From: Novosphingobium sp. UBA1948
GTDB taxonomy: Bacteria > Pseudomonadota > Alphaproteobacteria > Sphingomonadales > Sphingomonadaceae
Length of the DNA: 10,396 nucleotides
NCBI GenBank assembly: GCA_002336765.1
Contig: DDES01000046.1
Coordinates: forward strand, 20,841-31,236
Direction of reading: 5' to 3'
Shown here: piece after piece, positions 5,235-10,396 of the stretch
Layout of the letters: each line of letters starts with the position of its first letter
Numbering within the stretch: the stretch's first letter is position 1
Notes under the pieces: generated by a model
What the model saw: only the letters and a program-made list of their open reading frames with translations
Database searches by the model: none
What the model was told of the DNA's origin: nothing
Program-made: the position numbers and the translations under genes

Positions 5235-6119
5235 ATGACCGAAACCGCGAAAATCAAGCCTGTACGCAAAGCCGTTTTCCCCGTCGCAGGGCTTGGCACC
5301 CGCTTTCTGCCCGCCACCAAGGCGATCCCCAAGGAAATGCTGCCGGTGGTGGATCGCCCGCTGATCCAATATGCGGTGGACGAGGCGCGCGAGGCGGGAA
5401 TCGAGCAGCTTGTTTTCGTGACCGGCCGCGGCAAAACCGCGATTGTCGAGCATTTCGACACCGCCTACGAACTGGAAGCGACGATGAGCGGGCGCGGCAA
5501 GTCGCTTGATGTGCTCGACGCCACCCGCATCCAGCCGGGCAATCTGGTCACCGTGCGCCAACAGGTGCCCATGGGCCTTGGCCATGCCATCTGGTGCGCC
5601 CGCGCGGTGATCGGCAACGAGCCTTTCGCGATTTTCCTGCCCGACGAACTGATGATCGGCAAGCCGGGCTGCATGAAGCAGATGGTGGACGCCTATAATC
5701 AGGTGGGCGGCAATGTGATCTCGGTGCTCGAAGTGCCGCGCGAGGAAGTGTCCTCCTATGGCGTGATCGCGCCGGGCGCCGTGGACGGCAATCTGACCGA
5801 GGTGACCGGTCTGGTGGAAAAGCCCAAGGTGGAAGTGGCGCCCTCGAACCTCATCATCTCGGGCCGCTATATCCTGCAACCCGAAGTGTTGCAGGTGCTC
5901 GAGACGCAGGAAAAGGGCGCGGGCGGCGAGATCCAGTTGACCGACGCCATGGCCCAAATGATCGGCAAGCAGCCCTTCCACGCCGTGACCTTCGACGGCA
6001 AGCGCTATGACTGCGGCTCGAAGGTCGGCTTTGTGGAGGCCACGCTAGCCCTTGCGCTGGAGCGCGAGGATATGGGCGAGGAAGTGCGCGCCATGGCGAA
6101 GAGGTTGCTGGGGGTTTGA
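5235..6119 (+). CDS. galU: UTP-glucose-1-phosphate uridylyltransferase
   Basis: Makes UDP-glucose from UTP and glucose-1-phosphate in the cytoplasm, feeding LPS core, exopolysaccharide and other glycan synthesis. The 294-residue product has the normal length. Motifs in order: the nucleotide-binding GLGTRFLPATKAIPKEMLP at residues 19-37, GLGHA at 114-118, LPDEL at 135-139, VEKPK at 194-198, GGEIQLTDA at 230-238 and YDCGSKVGF at 258-266. These separate it from RmlA and GlmU nucleotidyltransferases. The ribosome-binding site is weak (GAGAG at 5225-5229), but the start MTETAKIKPVRKAVFPVAG fits the family. Its stop is one base before the ATG of the next gene, so the two are surely co-transcribed. 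It is transcribed divergently from murA, another envelope-precursor gene. Confidence 0.97.
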   Translation: MTETAKIKPVRKAVFPVAGLGTRFLPATKAIPKEMLPVVDRPLIQYAVDEAREAGIEQLVFVTGRGKTAIVEHFDTAYELEATMSGRGKSLDVLDATRIQPGNLVTVRQQVPMGLGHAIWCARAVIGNEPFAIFLPDELMIGKPGCMKQMVDAYNQVGGNVISVLEVPREEVSSYGVIAPGAVDGNLTEVTGLVEKPKVEVAPSNLIISGRYILQPEVLQVLETQEKGAGGEIQLTDAMAQMIGKQPFHAVTFDGKRYDCGSKVGFVEATLALALEREDMGEEVRAMAKRLLGV

Positions 6120-6120
6120 T

Positions 6121-6735
6121 ATGGCACTGTCAGCGATCCTGCTTGCAGCGTCGCTGACAGCGGCGGCCCAAGGAGAGTTGTTCAAGCCTGATGATTATCC
6201 GGACTGGGCAGTAAGACGCGATCTTTCGGCAGGCGTCGAGGCGACGATCGTTCTGGATCCCAAAGGTCGGGTTGTCCAAATGGACACGACCCGCGCCATC
6301 GGTGACCAGAAATTGGCGCAAGAGATCGCTTCGTTGGTGGCCAAGAGCCACGCCGCGCCGGCAAGGTGGTCCGATGGCTCGCCCGCTTATGCAAGATTCC
6401 ATGCGATCACACGCGCCTTCCTGCCAGACACACCACAGGGAAACGAAGTGCGCGCCGCGGTGGCAGAGCCTGACCTTGCCCTCATGGTGCAGGGCCTACC
6501 CTCGGGCGTTGGCGTGGCACAGGCCAAGCTTCTGCTTGCCGTCAATGCCGACGGCAGCATCGCGGACTGCCAACCTTCCCCCAGTGAAACCGCCAAAGCC
6601 CTTGCGCGTAGCCTGTGCGCCACGCCCGCAACGCTGGTGCAGCCGGTGGTGAGGGGCGGAGACGGGCAGCCGGTTCGCTATGTTGCCGAGGTAAAAGTGC
6701 AGTTGCAGGCAGAACGTCCCGTGACGCCAAACTAG
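6121..6735 (+). CDS. Exported protein with two TonB-C-like repeats
   Basis: A 204-residue protein with a short signal peptide (hydrophobic residues 2-15, probable cleavage near AAAQG at 14-18). The mature part appears to hold two copies of a TonB-C-terminal-like fold. The first (about 26-102) begins YPDWAVRR, then VEATIVLDPKGRVVQ and a helix LAQEIASLV. The second (about 121-196) has AKLLLAVNADGSIADC, a helix ending in ALARSLC, then GGDGQPVRYVAEVKVQL; Cys150 and Cys166 match the cysteine pair common in sphingomonad TonB-C-like proteins. There is no transmembrane anchor or Pro-rich linker as in true TonB, so energy transduction is doubtful. The frame is open upstream inside galU, but the ATG at 6121, one base after the galU stop and with GGGGG at 6110-6114, is clearly the start. 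Family call is by pattern and moderately sure. Confidence 0.75.
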   Translation: MALSAILLAASLTAAAQGELFKPDDYPDWAVRRDLSAGVEATIVLDPKGRVVQMDTTRAIGDQKLAQEIASLVAKSHAAPARWSDGSPAYARFHAITRAFLPDTPQGNEVRAAVAEPDLALMVQGLPSGVGVAQAKLLLAVNADGSIADCQPSPSETAKALARSLCATPATLVQPVVRGGDGQPVRYVAEVKVQLQAERPVTPN

Positions 6736-6768
6736 CAACCCTATCGCCAGTCTCTCTTCACCCGCCCC

Positions 6769-6805
6769 AAAAAAAGAAGAAGCGGCTGTCACCAGCCGCT
6801 TCTTC
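6769..6805 (-). terminator. Rho-independent terminator of the glnE-to-M23 cluster
   Basis: A perfect 13-bp stem (6776-6788 with 6793-6805, arms GAAGAAGCGGCTG and CAGCCGCTTCTTC) with a 4-base loop TCAC. On the minus strand it is followed by seven T (the A-run at 6769-6775), so it serves the minus-strand M23 gene, which ends 81 bases earlier. On the plus strand no T-run follows, although the stem may still end or protect the galU operon transcript. Confidence 0.92.
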
Positions 6806-6886
6806 CGCATCCTCTCCAAGATGCTTGTGCCTGTCGGGCTTGTTATTCACCCATCTTTCTCAGGCTGTGTTGTCTCGTAAACAGGC

Positions 6887-7648
6887 TTATTCGCCGTCCT
6901 CAACATCGATCTTGTCGCTGCGTGCGATCGAAGCCAGCGCCAGCGCAGGATTGCCCTCGCCCGACAGATAGGGGACGGGGTTGACCGCCACACCTTCGAC
7001 GCGGACTTCATAGTGCAGATGCGGGCCGGTCGAGCGGCCGGTGGTGCCCACAAAGCCGATCAGGTCGCCCTTGCGCACCATCTGGCCAGCGGCGACATTG
7101 AGGCGCGAAAGGTGGCCATAGCGGGTTTCCAGCGCCGAGCCATGCTCGATCTGGATATAGAGGCCATAGGAGCTGAACCAGTCCGCGCGGCCCACAACGC
7201 CATCCGCCGTGGCGAAAACGGGGGTGCCGGTGGGGCTGGAAAGGTCGATGCCCTTGTGCATGCGATAGCCGCCCAGCACGGGGTGGCTGCGCATGCCGAA
7301 TTCGCTGGTGAAGCGCAGACCCTCAAGCGGCGAACGCGAGGGAATGACGGCGGCGCGGCTCATCGGCGTGGCGCTGGCGATTTGCGAAGCGGCGGCGAAG
7401 CTGGCGCCACCTTCGATCGCGCGCCACGAGGCGAAGAGCTGGCGGAATTGCTGGTCGCCATTGTCCTGACCCAGCACCGAACCCTGTGCGGCGCGGATGG
7501 GAGCGGCGATGTCGGCGCTGGCGGCGCTGTTGGCCATCACGGGCTGGCTGATGCCGGTGGCGGCAAGAATGCCTGCCAGAAGCTTTGCAGTAAGACGAAG
7601 CGCGACCACTATCGAACCACCCGAATTGCGCCTGCGGCCAAAAAGCAT
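6887..7648 (-). CDS. M23 family metallopeptidase (LytM domain)
   Basis: A 253-residue exported peptidase of the M23/LytM family, which cuts peptidoglycan cross-links or activates amidases in the periplasm. It has a basic start (RRR at 5-7), a hydrophobic segment about 13-38 and probable cleavage near VMA-NS at 39-40. The LytM domain spans about 110-228: zinc ligands His131 and Asp135 (HKGID), His179 (YGHLS) and His210/His212 (GPHLHYEV), so it should be catalytically competent, unlike degenerate EnvC-type activators. The stretch 41-105 is an Ala/Ser-rich linker without an obvious coiled coil. The ATG at 7648 lacks a clear Shine-Dalgarno sequence; an internal GTG at codon 14 would shorten the signal peptide's basic region. 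It lies 39 bases after the DUF455 gene and is the last of its cluster, with a strong terminator downstream. Confidence 0.93.
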   Translation of the reverse strand: MLFGRRRNSGGSIVVALRLTAKLLAGILAATGISQPVMANSAASADIAAPIRAAQGSVLGQDNGDQQFRQLFASWRAIEGGASFAAASQIASATPMSRAAVIPSRSPLEGLRFTSEFGMRSHPVLGGYRMHKGIDLSSPTGTPVFATADGVVGRADWFSSYGLYIQIEHGSALETRYGHLSRLNVAAGQMVRKGDLIGFVGTTGRSTGPHLHYEVRVEGVAVNPVPYLSGEGNPALALASIARSDKIDVEDGE

Positions 7649-7668
7649 GCAGCAGGCTAGAAAGATGT

Positions 7669-7681
7669 GCCCCGATGGGGC
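7669..7681 (-). terminator. Weak hairpin between the DUF455 and M23 genes
   Basis: GCCCC (7669-7673) and GGGGC (7677-7681) form a 5-bp stem with a 3-base loop, 7 bases after the DUF455 stop codon. On the minus strand only ACATCTTTC follows, a poor T-run, so it would at most lower read-through into the M23 gene. Confidence 0.25.
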
Positions 7682-7687
7682 TGGCTT

Positions 7688-8542
7688 TTATTGGAGCTGG
7701 TCGGATCCCCCCGCCGTCTCGTGACTTTCACCTAAACGGGGCTTCACCATGCTGGCAAGGGCATGGCAGGCTTTGAGCGACAAACCGGCAGCTTGACGCG
7801 CCGAGTCGTTGAACGGTGGCTTAACGGCGCCACGGAAATGCTGCTGCACCAGCGAAATCCATAGCGAATCGACGCTCTCGCCCTGCTGCGTCGCAACATC
7901 GGCAAAATGCGTGGCACCAAAACGCACATGGCGGATTTCATCATCCAGAATACGCTGGAGAATCCGCGCTCCGCGTGCATCGCCAGCCGCCCGCACCCGC
8001 TCCAGCGTGGCCGGCGTCACATCCAGCCCGCGCGCCTCCAGCACCATCGGCACGATCGCCAGCCGCGCCGCCACATCATGTGCGGTCTTCTCCGCCGCTT
8101 CCCACAGGCCGCCATGCGCGGGGAGATCGCCATAGGCCGCGCCCATGCCGGCCAAGTGCCGCTCGATCAGCGCGAAATGCATGGCCTCATCCGCCGCCAC
8201 GCCGAGAAAGTCGGAGACGAAACTCTCCCCCATCTGCGCGCCAAAGCGCCCCGCCATATCCAGCGCCAGATCGATGGCGACAAACTCGATATGCGCCAGC
8301 GCATGCCACAGCGCCACACGCGCCCGATCCGAACCGCCACGCCCGCGCTTGGGCATCCGGTTGGGCGGCAGAAGCTCGGGCTTTTCGGGCCGCGCGGGCG
8401 CGTCCGGCATCGGCGTGTCAAAGGCAAAAACCAACCGCCCCGCCCGCCAGTCGCGCACCAGCGCCCGCGTGCGCATCGCCTTGGCGCGCGGATCGGCGGT
8501 GAGCAGGGCGGCAGCAATGGCTTGCGAAAGGGTTTCGACCAT
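7688..8542 (-). CDS. DUF455 ferritin-like domain protein
   Basis: A 284-residue protein of the DUF455 ferritin-like family, whose biochemical role is not established. The four-helix bundle carries the expected carboxylate and histidine metal ligands: Glu86 in HALAHIEF (His84), Glu119 and His122 in ADEAMHF, Glu169 in MVLEARGLD, Glu202 and His205 in DDEIRHVRFG, consistent with a di-iron site. The frame can open at a TTG at 8578, but the ATG at 8542 starts the normal family N-terminus (MVETLSQAIAAALL) and is preferred; neither has a clear ribosome-binding site. The last 15 residues or so are polar and probably disordered. It lies 43 bases downstream of the peroxiredoxin gene in the same direction, which hints at an iron or peroxide-related role. 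Confidence 0.87.
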   Translation of the reverse strand: MVETLSQAIAAALLTADPRAKAMRTRALVRDWRAGRLVFAFDTPMPDAPARPEKPELLPPNRMPKRGRGGSDRARVALWHALAHIEFVAIDLALDMAGRFGAQMGESFVSDFLGVAADEAMHFALIERHLAGMGAAYGDLPAHGGLWEAAEKTAHDVAARLAIVPMVLEARGLDVTPATLERVRAAGDARGARILQRILDDEIRHVRFGATHFADVATQQGESVDSLWISLVQQHFRGAVKPPFNDSARQAAGLSLKACHALASMVKPRLGESHETAGGSDQLQ

Positions 8543-8585
8543 AGGCGCGCCGATAGGACAAGCGGGCGCTCGCGTCAAAAGCGGC

Positions 8586-9059
8586 TCAGGCTTCTTTCAC
8601 CGCCGCCAGCACCGCCTCGGCATGGCCCTTCACCTTCACCTTGTCCCACACGCGCAGGATCACACCATCGGGACCGACCAGATAGGTGGTGCGCACCATG
8701 CCCATATAGGTGCGGCCATAATTGACCTTCTCCGTCCAGATGCCCAGCGCATCGGACAGGCCGCCCTCTTCGGCATCCGAAGCGAGCGGGGCGACAAGGC
8801 CATGCTTTTCGGCAAACTTCTGGTGCTTTTTGGGCGGGTCTTTGGAAACGCCCAACAGCGCGGCGCCCGCCGCGGCGAATTCCGCTGCCAGCGCCGAGAA
8901 ATCCTTGTTCTCCGTGGTGCAACCGGGTGTGTCATCCTTGGGATAGAAGAACACCACCAGCTTGCGCCCCGCAAAGTCGGAGGGCTTCACGCTGCCGCCA
9001 TCGGGCGTGGTCAGTGCGACATCGGGAAAGGCATCGCCGGCCTTGGGAAAACTGCTCAT
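8586..9059 (-). CDS. bcp: Thiol peroxidase, Bcp/PrxQ type
   Basis: A 157-residue peroxiredoxin of the Bcp/PrxQ group, which reduces hydrogen and organic peroxides in the cytoplasm using thioredoxin or another thiol. The peroxidatic cysteine is Cys47 in YPKDDTPGCTTE (residues 39-50), with the TPGC motif intact, and the family features FAGRKLVVFFYP, GVSKDPPKKHQKFAEKH and TYLVGPDGVI follow. It is the only cysteine in the protein: the resolving cysteine found five residues later in E. coli Bcp is replaced by asparagine-lysine sequence, so it should work as a 1-Cys enzyme with an external reductant. The ATG at 9059 is 3 bases after the glnE stop, with GGAG in the glnE end as ribosome-binding site, so the two are co-transcribed. 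Confidence 0.95.
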   Translation of the reverse strand: MSSFPKAGDAFPDVALTTPDGGSVKPSDFAGRKLVVFFYPKDDTPGCTTENKDFSALAAEFAAAGAALLGVSKDPPKKHQKFAEKHGLVAPLASDAEEGGLSDALGIWTEKVNYGRTYMGMVRTTYLVGPDGVILRVWDKVKVKGHAEAVLAAVKEA

Positions 9060-9062
9060 GGG

Positions 9063-10396
9063 TTAGATCTCCAATGTCTGGCCAAACACACCGGTCCAGC
9101 CTTGCGCGATGGCGTGGCGGGCGGCCTGCATGGCGGCGGTCAATTGCGACCATTCCCCAAATCCGCAGGCCTTGGCAAGCGTGGCCTTGGGGGCATCGCC
9201 CTCCGGCTCTGTCGCATCGGGCGCCAGCAGGCGCGAGGCGACCAGCACACGGCTGAGACAATCGAAGCCTTGCGGCACATCGGGCGCGATCAGGCCCGCC
9301 GTCGCCAGTTCCTGCAAGGCGCCCGCCATATCGGGGCGCAACGCCACGCCTTCGCGCAATTGCAGGCAATGGGCCAGAAACTCGCCATCCACCAGCCCGC
9401 CGCGCATCAGCTTGGCATCCAGCGCGCCCTTGGGATGTTTGTGTCCGGCCATCTTGTCGCGCATCTCGAGCACCTCGGCAGTCAGCTTGGCCGGATCGCG
9501 GGGCGCACGCAGCACATCCCCGATGATCGCCCCCAAAGCCTCACGCGCGGCGGCGGATCCAAACAGCACCCGCGCGCGCAGCAGCGCCATATGCTCCCAA
9601 GTCCATGCCTCCTCGCGCTGGTATCGGGCGAAGCTCTCGAAGCTGGATGCCAGCGGGCCTTGCGTGCCCTGCGGGCGCAGTCGGGTGTCCACCTCGTAGA
9701 GCGCGCCCTCGGCCGTGGGCACGGTGAGCGCGGCGGAAATGCGCTGGGCCAGCCGGTTGAAGTAAAGCGTGGCGCCCAGTGGACGTCGACCGTCGCTCTC
9801 CGCCGCGAAATCGCCGGTGAAGAGATAGACGATGTCGAGATCGCTGGCATGGGTCAGCATCCCCCCGCCCAGCCGCCCGAGGCCAAGGATCACCAGTTCG
9901 CCGCCAGCGATCCGGCCATGCGTGGCCTCGAATTCGGCGATGGTGGCACGGGCCAGCACATCGATTGCCGCCTCGGCCACGCGACACAGGCCCGCCGAAA
10001 TGGCCAGCGGATCCTGCGCGCCCTCGATCAGTTGCACGCCCAGCGCAAAGCGTTTCTCGCCCACCTTGCGCCGCACACGGTCGAGCAGGCGCTGGTAGTC
10101 GTCGCCCGCCTCCGCCGCCCCGAAATCCTCGGCCAGAGCGGCCACCGATGGCGGCAGGTCAAAGGCGCTGGCATCGATCAGCGCATCGAGCAGGTCCGCG
10201 CGCATGGAAAGGGCATCGGCCAAAGGCGGCGCAAGGCTGAGCACCCGCACCATCACCTCCAGCAGCGCGGGCCGCGCCTCCAGCAGGCGGAACAGGTTTA
10301 CCGCGCTGGGCAGGCGGGCGATAAGGCGCTCCCAGCGGGTGATCGCCTTGTCCGGCTCGGGCGCGCGGGCAAAGGCGGCCAGCAGCGCGGGCTGCA
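9063..10396 (-). CDS. glnE: Glutamine synthetase adenylyltransferase/deadenylase, C-terminal part (runs off the window)
   Basis: Bifunctional enzyme that adenylylates glutamine synthetase to lower its activity when nitrogen is plentiful and removes the AMP when it is scarce, under PII control. About 443 C-terminal residues are visible; the frame stays open to the window edge, and the upstream residues (PDKAITRWERL, NLFRLLEARPALL) are typical of the central part of GlnE. The usual length is about 900-1000 residues, so this is roughly the C-terminal half, which carries the adenylylating activity. Its nucleotidyltransferase motif LGLGRLGGGMLTHASDLDIV is at about 9828-9896, with the metal-binding DLD. 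The following segments TRLRPQGTQGPLASS and MRDKMAGHKHPKGALDAKLMRGGLVDGEF are family hallmarks. A GTG at 10254-10256 is internal, not the start. bcp follows 3 bases after its stop. Confidence 0.96.
   Translation of the reverse strand, partial: QPALLAAFARAPEPDKAITRWERLIARLPSAVNLFRLLEARPALLEVMVRVLSLAPPLADALSMRADLLDALIDASAFDLPPSVAALAEDFGAAEAGDDYQRLLDRVRRKVGEKRFALGVQLIEGAQDPLAISAGLCRVAEAAIDVLARATIAEFEATHGRIAGGELVILGLGRLGGGMLTHASDLDIVYLFTGDFAAESDGRRPLGATLYFNRLAQRISAALTVPTAEGALYEVDTRLRPQGTQGPLASSFESFARYQREEAWTWEHMALLRARVLFGSAAAREALGAIIGDVLRAPRDPAKLTAEVLEMRDKMAGHKHPKGALDAKLMRGGLVDGEFLAHCLQLREGVALRPDMAGALQELATAGLIAPDVPQGFDCLSRVLVASRLLAPDATEPEGDAPKATLAKACGFGEWSQLTAAMQAARHAIAQGWTGVFGQTLEI

Noticed and set aside
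6052..6120. In-frame upstream extension of the TonB-C-like gene into galU
   Set aside because: It would overlap galU and place an Arg/Trp-rich sequence before the signal peptide; the ATG at 6121 fits much better.
7907..8725. Plus-strand open frame (272 codons) opposite the DUF455 and bcp genes
   Set aside because: Crosses two well-supported minus-strand genes and encodes an Arg/Pro/His-rich sequence without domain features.

Overview
The window looks like a chromosomal housekeeping stretch from a high-G+C alphaproteobacterium, most likely a sphingomonad (Novosphingobium/Sphingomonas type). This is an inference from the gene types (DUF3576 lipoprotein beside leuS, a solitary phaB, an RHH_4 protein, TonB-C-like small exported proteins) and from codon use; there is no rRNA to confirm it. 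I see no insertion sequence, phage, CRISPR array, tRNA, rRNA or attachment site. Every gene-free gap is shorter than 300 bases.

Layout. 1-1113, minus strand: a DUF3576 lipoprotein gene followed by the 5' part of leuS (leaves the window at base 1). A clear promoter lies at 1201-1228, there are two small hairpins in the leader, and a long hairpin sits between the two genes. 1368-2141, plus: an unrecognised secreted protein with an outer-membrane-type C-terminus. 2327-3049, plus: phaB (acetoacetyl-CoA reductase), preceded by an AT-rich repeat-bearing region and closed by a strong terminator. 3161-3427 and 3504-3797, plus: a ribbon-helix-helix protein and a small exported glycine-zipper protein. 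3801-5084, minus: murA, convergent with the glycine-zipper gene. 5235-6735, plus: galU followed one base later by a small exported protein with two TonB-C-like repeats. 6887-10396, minus: a compact cluster read glnE (3' part), bcp-type peroxiredoxin, DUF455 ferritin-like protein, M23 peptidase, closed by a strong terminator.

Functional themes are envelope building (MurA for peptidoglycan precursors, GalU for UDP-glucose, M23 peptidase, lipoprotein and outer-membrane-like proteins), carbon storage (PhaB), translation (LeuS), nitrogen control (GlnE) and oxidative-stress defence (Bcp, ferritin-like protein). These share a neighbourhood; only the tight gene pairs suggest co-transcription.

I did not find a convincing undescribed multi-gene system. 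The items most worth a second look are small: helically phased GCTGAAC motifs before the unrecognised exported protein, which may also have a leaderless transcript; the DUF3576-leuS intergenic hairpin; the tandem TonB-C-like protein coupled to galU; and the palindromes upstream of phaB and between murA and galU.
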